Shown here in pieces: positions 22,881 to 29,970 of a stretch of 33,450 nt of DNA (position 1 is the first letter of the stretch; the number at the start of each line of letters is the position of its first letter). Where the stretch lies: the NCBI GenBank assembly GCA_045807125.1, contig JBJMHZ010000041.1:1-33450 (forward strand), in the 5' to 3' direction. This stretch comes from JBJMHZ01 sp045807125 (lineage in GTDB: Bacteria; Actinomycetota; Actinomycetes; JAWWOL01). A program made the position numbers and the translations under genes. The notes under the pieces were generated by a model. It saw only the letters and a program-made list of their open reading frames with translations, ran no database searches and was not told where the DNA came from.

Positions 22881-23537
22881 TCAGCTGGCCTCGGCGAGCA
22901 GCCGCTCGACCCGGCGGTTGACCGCGTCGAGGGTGGCCCGGATGACGGCCTGCCTGGCGTCCTCGCGCACGGCGGCGGCGCCGGTCAGCTTCTCGCCGCC
23001 GGCGGCCGTCAGCATGGTGATCGACACGAGCGCGGTCCGGTCGCGCCCGATCGGGGCGACCTCGACGTGCTCGAGCTCGAAGCGGACCCGGTGGCCGAGC
23101 AGCCCCTCGACGGCCCGCAGCGTGGCGGCGGCCACCGCGCGCTGCACGCCGCTCTGGGTGGCGGTGCCGATGCACTCGCCGCCGCTGCTCCTGCCCTCGT
23201 GGGTCAGCGTGACCGTGGCCGTGATGTCGAGGCCGCTGGACACCAGGTGCATCCGCTGGATGGCCGGCCGGGGACGGCGCTCCTCCTCGAGCGGCAACGG
23301 CAGCTCCACCGGGATGTCGGCGTCCTCGACGAGCTGGACCCGCTCGGCGTCGACCCCAAGGCCGAAGCGCTCGCGCAGCAGCTTGCCGACCGACGTCGCC
23401 ACCTCGACCTCGTCGACGCCTGGCATGAGGCCGAGGCGCAGGACGCCTGGACCGTCCGCATCCGGGTCGACCTCGGCGTCCGCGACTCCGGGCACGGCCT
23501 TGAGCGCCGCGACGATCTCGCGGGCATCGCTCTGCAT
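22881..23537 (-). CDS. Uncharacterised protein with an internally duplicated domain
   Basis: 218 residues from ATG 23537 (an adjacent GTG at 23540 is equally placed after GGAGGCC). No named family is recognised. The N-terminal ~60 residues (REIVAALKAVPGVADAEVD then a VATSVGKLLRERFGL helix) look like a small alpha/beta unit. The rest contains two related stretches: DITATVTLTHEGRSSGGE, then AVAAATLRAVEGLLG, and ALVSITMLTAAGGEKLTG, then AVIRATLDAVNRRVE, each being a strand, a Gly loop and a helix ending ATL-x-AV. No signal peptide or membrane segment, so cytoplasmic. It is transcribed alone, convergent with the permease, and a 15-bp palindrome precedes its ribosome site. A role cannot be inferred from the context. 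Confidence 0.75.
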   Translation of the reverse strand: MQSDAREIVAALKAVPGVADAEVDPDADGPGVLRLGLMPGVDEVEVATSVGKLLRERFGLGVDAERVQLVEDADIPVELPLPLEEERRPRPAIQRMHLVSSGLDITATVTLTHEGRSSGGECIGTATQSGVQRAVAAATLRAVEGLLGHRVRFELEHVEVAPIGRDRTALVSITMLTAAGGEKLTGAAAVREDARQAVIRATLDAVNRRVERLLAEAS

Positions 23538-23540
23538 CAC

Positions 23541-23847
23541 CGTGGCCTCCCGGGCGCGATCGGATCGCGTGACCCTTCCCTACCTCTCGGACATCGGCGG
23601 GCGGCCATCGCCCGTGAAGGCGCGATCAGCCGATCTGCGCTAGCCCGATCGGCCCCGGCCGGTCACGGCATCCGCTCGGCCGGTCGCCGTTCCCCGCGCG
23701 GGCAGCGTGCAGGAGGCAGCGCGGCGTCACGGTGCGACGTCGTCGTCCGACAGAATGTCACCACTTCGCCCGGCGCGCGCCCGAAGCCGCGAAGCCGGGA
23801 CCGAACCGGAGCAAGCCGGGCCGAGCCGGCCTGAGCCGGCAGCCGGC
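23541..23847. other. 307-bp non-coding stretch between the duplicated-domain gene and ku
   Basis: Holds the leader and palindrome of the minus-strand gene at its left side and the ku terminator at its right side. The middle (about 23580-23820) shows no credible coding frame, repeats GCCGG and AAGCCG-like units, and includes a relatively less GC-rich patch near 23750-23765. No RNA gene recognised. Confidence 0.5.
23555..23569. promoter_or_regulatory. Perfect 15-bp palindrome upstream of the duplicated-domain gene
   Basis: CGCGATC-G-GATCGCG, 7-bp arms around a single base, 18 bp upstream of the ATG at 23537. Because the loop is one base it is more likely a protein-binding site than an RNA hairpin. 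Confidence 0.45.
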
Positions 23848-23855
23848 TCAGGCCG
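23827..23855 (-). terminator. Strong hairpin at the 3' end of ku
   Basis: CGGCCTGAGCCGG (23827-23839), loop CAG, and CCGGCTCAGGCCG (23843-23855) form a perfect 13-bp stem that includes the ku stop codon (23848-23850). It is the strongest inverted repeat seen in the window. No T-run, as is common in high-GC actinobacteria. Confidence 0.65.
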
Positions 23856-24999
23856 AGCGGGACCCGCTCCGCTTCGCGGTGGCGGCCTTGGCCGTCACCG
23901 TGGTGCTGGTGCCGGTGGCGGCCCGGCCCTCGGCGGCCGAGGCCCGCTTGGCGGCGGCGGGGGCCGCCTTCTTGGCCGCGGCCTTCTTGGCCGCGGCCTT
24001 CGTGGCCGCAGCCTTCGTGGTAGTGGTGGCGGCCTTCTTCGTGGTGGCCTTCGCGGCCGTCCTCCTCGGCGCCGGCTTCTTCGCCACGGCCGCCGGCTTC
24101 CTGGCGGCCGGCTTCTTCGCGGCCCCCTTGCGCGGGGCCTCGCCCGCCGGCTCCTCGCCGCCCTCGCCGGAGGCGCCCGGCTCGCCGGCGGCGGCTGCCG
24201 CCGAGCCGCCCTCGCCGCCGAGCCGGCCCTGCCTGGCCGCCTCGACGCTCGCCCGTAGCGCCGCCATGAGGTCGACGACGGTGCCGGCCGCCGCCGGCTG
24301 CTCGGCCGGTGCCACGAGCTCCTTGCCGGCCACCTTGGCGTCGATGAGCGCCTGGAGCGCCTCGCGGTAGGCGTCGCCGTACTGGCTCGGGTCGAAGTCG
24401 CCGGCCAGCGTCTCGATCAGCGAGCTCGCCATCGTGAGCTCCTGGGGGCGCACCTCGACGTCCTCGTCGAGGAAGCCGAAGTCGGCCTCGCGCACCTCGT
24501 CGGGCCAGAGCATGGTCTCGAGGACGAAGATGCCCTCGCGCACCCGCAGGGTGGCGAGCGTCTCCCGCGAGCGCAGGGCGATCTTGACCAGCGCCACCCG
24601 GCCGGACCGGTCGAGCGCCTCGCGCAGCAGCACGTACGGCTTGGCGCCGTTGCTCTCCGGCTCGAGGTAGTAGCTCTTCTCGAAGAAGATCGGGTCGACC
24701 TGCTCCAGCGGCACGAACTCGAGGACGTCGATGGTGCGGCTCGTCACCAGCGGGAGATCGGCGAAGTCCTCGTCGGTGAGCACCACGACCTCGCCGCTCG
24801 GCACCTCGTAGCCCTTGGCGATGTCGGAGTACGGCACCTCCTCGCCGTCGATCGAGCAGACCCGCTTGTAGCGGATGCGGCCGCCGTCGGCCACGTGCAC
24901 CTGGTGGAAGGTGACGTCGCGCGCCTGGGTCGCTGGGTACAGCTTCACGGGGATGGTGACCAGCCCGAAGGAGATCGAGCCCTTCCAGATGCTCCGCAT
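23848..24999 (-). CDS. ku: Ku protein (NHEJ) with long Lys/Ala-rich tail
   Basis: 383 residues. The first ~260 are a canonical bacterial Ku core, starting MRSIWKGSISFGLVTIPVKLY, with CSIDGEEV, SRTIDVLEFVPLEQVDPIFF and the core-end helix VDLMAALRASVEAAR. Ku homodimers thread onto DNA ends and recruit LigD. After an acidic Gly/Glu linker (about 263-288) comes a ~95-residue basic tail of AAKKPA, KKAAAKKAAAKKA and TAKAATAKR units resembling histone H1 or mycobacterial HupB tails; a minimal bacterial Ku is about 270 residues. Such tails are known in some actinobacterial Ku to extend DNA binding. ATG 24999 with GAGGAAG upstream. Divergent from ligD across 249 bp; ends in a strong hairpin. Confidence 0.95.
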   Translation of the reverse strand: MRSIWKGSISFGLVTIPVKLYPATQARDVTFHQVHVADGGRIRYKRVCSIDGEEVPYSDIAKGYEVPSGEVVVLTDEDFADLPLVTSRTIDVLEFVPLEQVDPIFFEKSYYLEPESNGAKPYVLLREALDRSGRVALVKIALRSRETLATLRVREGIFVLETMLWPDEVREADFGFLDEDVEVRPQELTMASSLIETLAGDFDPSQYGDAYREALQALIDAKVAGKELVAPAEQPAAAGTVVDLMAALRASVEAARQGRLGGEGGSAAAAAGEPGASGEGGEEPAGEAPRKGAAKKPAARKPAAVAKKPAPRRTAAKATTKKAATTTTKAAATKAAAKKAAAKKAAPAAAKRASAAEGRAATGTSTTVTAKAATAKRSGSRSA

Positions 25000-25034
25000 T
25001 GCCCGTCGCTTCCTCGAAAGACGCCTCTGGCGGT

Positions 25035-25058
25035 GGGACTACCCGCGGGACTACCCGC
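25035..25058. repeat. Perfect 12-bp tandem repeat in the ku-ligD divergent promoter region
   Basis: GGGACTACCCGC occurs twice in a row (25035-25046 and 25047-25058), 36 bp upstream of the ku start. Further on, CCCTGCA-x-CGA also repeats near 25068-25092. Placement suggests a double operator for ku, ligD or both; no regulator lies beside it. The rest of the 249-bp gap has no gene. Confidence 0.5.
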
Positions 25059-25248
25059 CGGCTCCCACCCTGCACTCGACCCTGCATCGATCTTGCCTTG
25101 GCGAGCGGCCGGCAACAAGCGAAAGGAGCGGATGAATTCACCGCTCCGGACCCGCGTTCGGGCACGTCAACCGGGTGCGAGCGCCCGTACGGTGGCCTCG
25201 ATCCCGGGCCGCCGGATCATGCCGGAGCGACCTGGGTAGGACCGAGCC

Positions 25249-26778
25249 GTGGGACGCCAGCTGGATGCCTACGAGAGCAAGCGCGACTTCGCCCGCACCG
25301 CCGAGCCGCGTGGCAGCGTGCGGCCCGACGATCAGGGCGAGCGGGGCACGGGCGGCAAGGCGGGCAAGGGCGGCGGGGGCGGCGGGGGCGGTCGGGGCGG
25401 TCGCCGCCGGGCGCCGGCCTTCGTGGTGCAGGAGCACCACGCCTCCGCGCTGCACTGGGACCTGCGGCTGGAGCACGAGGGCGTCGGCGTCTCCTGGGCG
25501 GTCCCGAAGGGGCTGCCGCTCGACCCCGGCCGCAACCACCTCGCCGTGGCGACCGAGGACCACCCGCTCGACTACTTCTCCTTCGAGGGCCAGATCCCGA
25601 CCGGCGAGTACGGCGGCGGCACGGTGAGCATCTGGGACTCCGGCACGTACGAGCTGGAGGAGTGGACGGCCGACAAGGTCAAGGTGGTGCTGCACGGCCG
25701 GCGGGTGGAGGGTCGGTACGCGCTGTTCCGCACCGACGGCAAGCATTGGATGGTGCACCGCATGGACCCGCCGCCCGTGCCCGGCTGGGAGCCGCTGCCC
25801 GAGCTGGTGCGCCCGATGCTCGCCGTGCTGACCGCGGAGCCGCCGTCGGGCGGCGGCTGGGCGCACGAGTTCAAGTGGGACGGCGTGCGGGCGATCGTCC
25901 ACGTCGAGGGCGGCCGGCCGCGCGTCGTCAGCCGCAACGACCGCGACGTGACCGTCACCTATCCCGAGGTGCGCGCGCTGGCCGAGTCGATGGGCAGCGC
26001 GCAGGCCATCCTCGACGGCGAGCTGGTCGCCTTCGACGAGTCGGGCCGGCCGAGCTTCGAGCGCCTCCAGCGCCGCATGCACGTGACGAAGAGCGCGCAG
26101 GTACGGCTGCTGCGCGACGAGGTGCCCGTCTCGTTCCTCGCGTTCGACCTGCTGCACCTCGACGGCCGCAGCCTGCTGGGCGAGCCGTACGAGCAGCGCC
26201 GCCGCCGCCTCGAGGCGCTCGACCTGGGCGGTGCGTGCTGGGCGACGCCGCCGTCGTTCGACGGCGAGGGCGCCGACGTGCTCGCGGCGAGCGCGGCGCA
26301 GGGCCTGGAGGGCATCGTCAGCAAGCGGCGCGACTCGCGCTACCACCCCGGGCGGCGCTCCGACGCCTGGCGCAAGGTGAAGGCGTTCCTCGCCCAGGAG
26401 GTCGTCATCGGCGGGTGGGAGCCGGGCGAGGGCAAGCGGGCCGGCCGCATCGGCGCCCTCCACATGGGGGTGCGCACCGACGAGGGGCTCGCGTACGTCG
26501 GGCAGGTGGGCACCGGCTTCAGCGAGCCGGTGCTGCGCGACCTGGCGCAACGGCTGGCCCCCCTCGAGCGGCCCGACCCGCCCTTCGACACCCCCGTGCC
26601 GCGGCCGCAGGCCAAGTCGGCCCACTGGGTGGAGCCGGTGCTCGTCGCCGAGGTCACGTACGGCAACTGGACGAAGGAGGGGCGGCTGCGGCACCCGGCG
26701 TACCGGGGGCTGCGGCCCGACAAGGACCCCCGCGAGGTGGTCCGCGAGGTGCCCGGCCCCGCCGGGGAGCCGTCATGA
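25249..26778 (+). CDS. ligD: ATP-dependent DNA ligase with 3'-phosphoesterase domain (LigD, PE-Lig)
   Basis: 509 residues. After a disordered Gly-rich leader (poly-Gly at 41-48) comes the phosphoesterase domain: QEHHASALHWDLRLE gives His63/64, His69 and Asp71, and TEDHPLDY gives His105; this domain trims 3'-phosphates and ribonucleotides at ends. The ligase follows, with adenylated Lys209 in KWDGVR, ILDGELVAFD, LAFDLLHLDGR, EGIVSKRRDSRY and WRKVKAF, and an OB-fold ending VAEVTYGNWTKEGRLRHP. GTG 25249 follows AGGA (25238-25241). Typical LigD also carries a polymerase domain, here encoded by the next gene with a 4-bp ATGA overlap. Divergent from ku, its NHEJ partner. Confidence 0.94.
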   Translation: MGRQLDAYESKRDFARTAEPRGSVRPDDQGERGTGGKAGKGGGGGGGGRGGRRRAPAFVVQEHHASALHWDLRLEHEGVGVSWAVPKGLPLDPGRNHLAVATEDHPLDYFSFEGQIPTGEYGGGTVSIWDSGTYELEEWTADKVKVVLHGRRVEGRYALFRTDGKHWMVHRMDPPPVPGWEPLPELVRPMLAVLTAEPPSGGGWAHEFKWDGVRAIVHVEGGRPRVVSRNDRDVTVTYPEVRALAESMGSAQAILDGELVAFDESGRPSFERLQRRMHVTKSAQVRLLRDEVPVSFLAFDLLHLDGRSLLGEPYEQRRRRLEALDLGGACWATPPSFDGEGADVLAASAAQGLEGIVSKRRDSRYHPGRRSDAWRKVKAFLAQEVVIGGWEPGEGKRAGRIGALHMGVRTDEGLAYVGQVGTGFSEPVLRDLAQRLAPLERPDPPFDTPVPRPQAKSAHWVEPVLVAEVTYGNWTKEGRLRHPAYRGLRPDKDPREVVREVPGPAGEPS

Positions 26779-27707
26779 GCGCCGACGACGGGCGGATCGC
26801 GGTCGAGGTCGAGGGCCGCCGGCTCACCGTGTCCAACCTCGACAAGGTGCTCTACCCGGAGGCCGCGTTCACCAAGGGCGAGGTCATCGACTACTACACC
26901 CGCATCGCGCCGGTGCTGCTGCCGCACCTGCGCGACCGCCCGCTCACCCTGAAGCGCTACCCGGACGGCGTCGAGGGCGGGGTCTTCTTCCAGAAGAACC
27001 GCCCGCAGGGCACCCCGCCGTGGGTGCGCACCGTCGAGATCGCGAGCCCGGGCAGCACCAAGAGGCGCGAGACCGTCGACTACGTGGTGAGCTGCGACCT
27101 GCCGACGCTCGTGTGGGCCGCCAACCTCGCGTCGCTGGAGCTGCACGTGCCGATGTGGCGGGTCGACCGGGCGGGCCGGCCGCGGCATCCGGACCTGCTC
27201 GTCTTCGACCTCGACCCTGGCGCTCCGGCCGACATCGTCGCCTGCTGCCGGGTGGCCGCGCTGGTGCGGAGCGAGCTGGCGGCGGACGGCCTGGCCGCGT
27301 ACCCCAAGACCAGCGGCTCGAAGGGGCTCCAGCTCTACGTGCCGCTGGGCGCCCGCCGGCCGTGGGAGGACGTCCACGGCTACGCGCGCGAGCTCGCCGT
27401 CCGCCTCGAGAAGGCCCACCCCGACCTCGTGGTGAGCAACATGAAGAAGGAGCTGCGGCCGCGCAAGGTCCTCGTCGACTGGTCGCAGAACAACGCCGCG
27501 AAGACGACGGTGGCCGTCTACTCGCTGCGCGCGCGGCAGCGCCCGACCGTCTCGACGCCGGTCACCTGGGACGAGGTCGACGCGTGCGCGGCAGCCGGCG
27601 ACCCGTCGCTGCTGGTCTTCACCAGCGACGACGTGCTTGCCCGGGTGGCCGACGGCGGCGACCTGTTCGCCCCCGTGCTGAACGGCGGGCAGCAGCTGCC
27701 GAGCTGA
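26775..27707 (+). CDS. LigD polymerase (primase-like) domain protein
   Basis: 310 residues, archaeo-eukaryotic primase-type NHEJ polymerase. Opens VEGRRLTVSNLDKVLYPEA; metal ligands D145 and D147 in VFDLDPG; nucleotide-binding KTSGSKGLQLYVPL (178-191); third Asp235 in VLVDWSQNN, followed by AKTTVAVYSLRARQRPTVSTP. The position often occupied by His in SGxKGLH is Gln185 here. The enzyme fills or extends ends with nucleotides, preferring ribonucleotides, before LigD seals them. The ATG overlaps the ligase gene stop by 4 bp. The order PE-ligase then polymerase is that of Pseudomonas LigD cut into two genes; mycobacterial LigD has the polymerase first. Confidence 0.93.
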   Translation: MSADDGRIAVEVEGRRLTVSNLDKVLYPEAAFTKGEVIDYYTRIAPVLLPHLRDRPLTLKRYPDGVEGGVFFQKNRPQGTPPWVRTVEIASPGSTKRRETVDYVVSCDLPTLVWAANLASLELHVPMWRVDRAGRPRHPDLLVFDLDPGAPADIVACCRVAALVRSELAADGLAAYPKTSGSKGLQLYVPLGARRPWEDVHGYARELAVRLEKAHPDLVVSNMKKELRPRKVLVDWSQNNAAKTTVAVYSLRARQRPTVSTPVTWDEVDACAAAGDPSLLVFTSDDVLARVADGGDLFAPVLNGGQQLPS

Positions 27708-27748
27708 GCGGCGGCCGCCGTGAGCCGTCTCAGCTCGTGGCTCAGCTC
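27701..27748. terminator. Bidirectional terminator-like inverted repeat between ligD polymerase and HAD genes
   Basis: GAGCTGAGC (27701-27709) can pair with GCTCAGCTC (27740-27748); a nearer copy CTCAGCTC lies at 27729-27736. Between them is the self-complementary GGCGGCCGCC (27710-27719). The structure spans the stop codons of both convergent genes. Confidence 0.5.
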
Positions 27749-28398
27749 TTGACGAGGATGCTGGCGTCGAGCCGGTCCAGCAGGTCGCGCGGCCCGGGGT
27801 AGACCTCGACGGCGCCGGCGTCGCGCAGCTCCTGCTCGCTCCAGCCGCCGGTCAGCATGCCGATGCACCGCACGCCGCACCGGCCGGCGGCCTCGACGTC
27901 CCACCTGGTGTCGCCGACCATCACCGCCTGCTCCGGCGAGAGGCCGGACGCGTCGAGCGCGGCGCGGACGATGTCCGGCGACGGCTTGGACTCCTCGACG
28001 TCGCCGGCACTGGTCACCATGTCGAGCGCGTCGTCGGCGCCGATGGCCCGCCGCAGCCGGTCGAGCTGCCACTGCTCCGCGCTCGTCGCCAGCACGACGG
28101 TGAGGCCGCGCTCGCTGCACGTGCGGAGCAGGTCGGCCGCGCCGTCGAACGCGGTGAGCCGCTCCAGGTACGGCGCGTAGTGATGGGCGTGCGCGGTGGG
28201 CAGGTCATCGTCCTCGCGCCCGATCAGGTGGGGGATCAGCTTGTCCGAGCCCATGCCGATCGCGCGGTGGATCTCGCGCATCGGCACCTCGTGACCGGCA
28301 TCGCGGAGCGCCTGCCACCAGGCGACCGTGTGCAGGTAGCTGGTGTCGACGAGCGTCCCGTCGATGTCGAACAGCGCACCGCGCTTCGGGTCAGCCAT
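27742..28398 (-). CDS. HAD-family hydrolase (phosphatase)
   Basis: 218 residues, subfamily I with an alpha-helical cap between motifs I and II. Motif I FDIDGTLVDT (nucleophile D11, acid/base D13), motif II VVLATSAE (T105-S106), motif III Lys138 in ESKPSPD, motif IV GDTRWD (D163, D167). This class hydrolyses small phosphate monoesters, for example phosphoglycolate or beta-phosphoglucomutase-type substrates. The start at 28398 has only a weak ribosome site (GGGTGAC). Convergent with the NHEJ polymerase. A role in clearing 3'-phosphoglycolate products of DNA repair would fit the neighbourhood but nothing in the sequence requires it. Confidence 0.9.
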   Translation of the reverse strand: MADPKRGALFDIDGTLVDTSYLHTVAWWQALRDAGHEVPMREIHRAIGMGSDKLIPHLIGREDDDLPTAHAHHYAPYLERLTAFDGAADLLRTCSERGLTVVLATSAEQWQLDRLRRAIGADDALDMVTSAGDVEESKPSPDIVRAALDASGLSPEQAVMVGDTRWDVEAAGRCGVRCIGMLTGGWSEQELRDAGAVEVYPGPRDLLDRLDASILVKS

Positions 28399-28438
28399 GC
28401 GTCACCCGTACCCGACGGGGTAGGGCGAAAGCGTGGGT

Positions 28439-28466
28439 GGCAGGGACGGGCAGGGACGGCAGGGAC
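28439..28466. repeat. GGCAGGGACG near-perfect tandem repeat
   Basis: Two copies of GGCAGGGACG and a third slightly shortened copy (GCAGGGACC) in the leader of the DUF6158-type gene, ending 20 bp before its start. Possible slippage tract or factor site. Confidence 0.4.
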
Positions 28467-28486
28467 CGATCACGGAGGTGGCCAGC

Positions 28487-28750
28487 ATGGCGGCAGGGAT
28501 GGATCAGGGGCGCACCGGCATCCCGGCGAGCGAGCTGTCGGACGAGGACCTCGATCGCGAGCTGACCCACCTGCACGAGACGCGGCACGAGACGTTCCTG
28601 TCCGGGTCCACCGAGGCGCTGAAGCACCACACCGACCGCATGCTCGAGCTGGAGGCTGCGTACGCCGAGCGCTTCCCCGAGCGGGTCGCCCCCGACCCGA
28701 TGCGGGTGCGCGGGACGAGCCGCCGGGCCGCCGGCCAGGACCCCAGCTAG
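28487..28750 (+). CDS. DUF6158-like small protein
   Basis: 87 residues. ATG 28487 with GGAGGTG (28474-28480) 6 nt upstream; the longer in-frame start at 28433 lies inside the tandem repeat. The stretch GIPASELSDEDLDRELTHLHETRHETFLSGS, described here in parts, is a charged helical segment typical of the actinobacterial DUF6158 family, ending in a polar ERFPERVAPDPMRVRG tail. Predicted wholly helical and cytoplasmic; function unknown. It is transcribed away from the HAD gene and precedes another small actinobacterial DUF protein by 97 bp, separated by a hairpin. Confidence 0.78.
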   Translation: MAAGMDQGRTGIPASELSDEDLDRELTHLHETRHETFLSGSTEALKHHTDRMLELEAAYAERFPERVAPDPMRVRGTSRRAAGQDPS

Positions 28751-28772
28751 CGGCGAGCGCCGCCCGCCCGGC

Positions 28773-28789
28773 CACCCCGGTCCGGGGTG
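28773..28789 (+). terminator. Hairpin after the DUF6158-like gene
   Basis: CACCCCGG-T-CCGGGGTG: 8-bp arms around one base. Realistic folding opens the centre and leaves a 6-bp CACCCC/GGGGTG stem. It lies 23 bp past the stop. Confidence 0.4.
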
Positions 28790-28847
28790 TGGCAGGCTGG
28801 CCGCAGGCTCCCCGCGAGCCCGCCCCCAGCGCGAGAGGGATGACGGA

Positions 28848-29084
28848 GTGGACAGGGAAGCACCGGTCGAGGACGTCGTCGAGCAGGAGCAGACGCTCGG
28901 CGAGGCCGCGGTCACCGAGTCGTCCCCCGACCCGGAGGCGCCGGAGGCCGACGTCATGGAGCAGCGCACCCCGGTCGGGCGCAGCCAGTACGCGCTCGAG
29001 CACCGCCTTCCGGCCGAGGCCGACGCGGCCGACGCGGCCGAGCAGGCGCACGTGGTGGACAGCGACGACGAGGACTACCGCTGA
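28848..29084 (+). CDS. DUF5709-like small acidic protein
   Basis: 78 residues, strongly acidic and rich in Ala/Glu/Asp with no hydrophobic core, so probably disordered. Pattern EAPEADVMEQRTPV and LPAEADAADAAEQAHVV-DSDDEDYR matches the actinobacterial DUF5709 group, in which EAD-x-x-EQ units recur. GTG 28848 is 9 nt after GAGAGG. Function unknown. It lies immediately upstream of the TetR gene on the same strand; the 128-bp gap carries its own promoter signals, so co-transcription is not required. Confidence 0.75.
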   Translation: MDREAPVEDVVEQEQTLGEAAVTESSPDPEAPEADVMEQRTPVGRSQYALEHRLPAEADAADAAEQAHVVDSDDEDYR

Positions 29085-29103
29085 CGAGCGCTGGGCTCCG
29101 CCG

Positions 29104-29151
29104 GCCGATCGGCTCTGACCGGCCGGTCGGACGGCTACCGGTGGGTACACT
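29104..29151 (+). promoter_or_regulatory. Palindromes and -10 upstream of tetR
   Basis: GCCGATCGGC (29104-29113) and GACCGGCCGGTC (29117-29128) are perfect palindromes, followed by TACACT (29146-29151), a TANNNT -10. Palindromes just upstream of or across the -35 region of a tetR gene are typical sites of autoregulation; this is inference. Confidence 0.5.
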
Positions 29152-29212
29152 CGGCTCGGCAAGGCCCCCCGGACGCGCGCCCCGGCGCTGGAGGCGAGAG
29201 CGTGAGCCCAGC

Positions 29213-29869
29213 GTGAGCACCCTGCCCGACTCGCAGCCCGCTGCGCGGGGTCGCGGCGCGCGGCTGCCCCGCTCGGCGCGGCGCAAGCAGCTGCTCGGCG
29301 CCGCCCAGCAGGTCTTCGTGGCGCAGGGCTACCACGCGGCCGCGATGGACGACATCGCGGAGCGGGCCGGCGTCTCCAAGCCGGTGCTCTACCAGCACTT
29401 CCCCGGCAAGCTCGACCTCTACCTGGCGCTGCTCGACCAGCACGCGGACGACCTCGTCGCCCGGGTCCGGCGCTCGCTCGCCGAGACCCCGGACAACCGG
29501 GAGCGGGTCGAGCGCTGCATCCAGGCCTACTTCGACTTCGTCACCGCCGACGAGGGCGAGTCGGCCGGGGCGTTCCGCCTCGTGTTCGAGTCCGACCTGC
29601 GCAACGAGCCGAGCGTCGCGCAGCGGGTCGAGCGGATGGCCGCCGCGTGCGTCGACGCGGTCGCCGAGACCATCGCGCAGGACACCGAGGTCGCCCCGGA
29701 CGCGGCCCGCCTGCTGTCGGTCGGCATGATCGGCACCGCCGAGATGAGCGCCCGCTGGTGGCTCCAGCAGGGCGGCAGCGTCCCGAAGGACGAGGCCGTG
29801 CGGCTGCTCATGGCGCTGCTCTGGCGCGGCATCTCCGGCTTCCCGCGGGCCGGCGACCAGCCGGCCTGA
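29213..29869 (+). CDS. TetR-family transcriptional regulator
   Basis: 218 residues from GTG 29213. The nearest purine-rich site is GGAGG at 29189-29193, rather far, so the start is tentative; upstream codons of the same frame are Arg-rich and non-conserved. Helix-turn-helix: AAMDDIAERAGVSKPVLYQHF (about 43-63), then GKLDLYLALLDQH; ligand-binding domain downstream contains AFRLVFESDLRNEP and a late MSARWWLQQG helix. It matches the regulator next to DUF3107 in many actinobacteria (Rv3208 in M. tuberculosis). The DUF3107 gene follows after 101 bp. Ligand unknown. Likely autoregulatory through palindromes at 29104-29128. Confidence 0.9.
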   Translation: MSTLPDSQPAARGRGARLPRSARRKQLLGAAQQVFVAQGYHAAAMDDIAERAGVSKPVLYQHFPGKLDLYLALLDQHADDLVARVRRSLAETPDNRERVERCIQAYFDFVTADEGESAGAFRLVFESDLRNEPSVAQRVERMAAACVDAVAETIAQDTEVAPDAARLLSVGMIGTAEMSARWWLQQGGSVPKDEAVRLLMALLWRGISGFPRAGDQPA

Positions 29870-29970
29870 GCGGTCGTTTCGCCACCGGCATAGTGGCCGC
29901 CCGGCCGCACGGGCCGGCGCGTCGACTAGCCTCGAAAGCGATCAGTCCCGTCCGGGGTCGAGGAGGCCGC

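Noticed and set aside
19820..22921. Large frames on both strands overlapping the FtsX-like gene
   Set aside because: Low-complexity shadows; only the frame 20166-22835 shows alternating membrane helices and a strong ribosome site.
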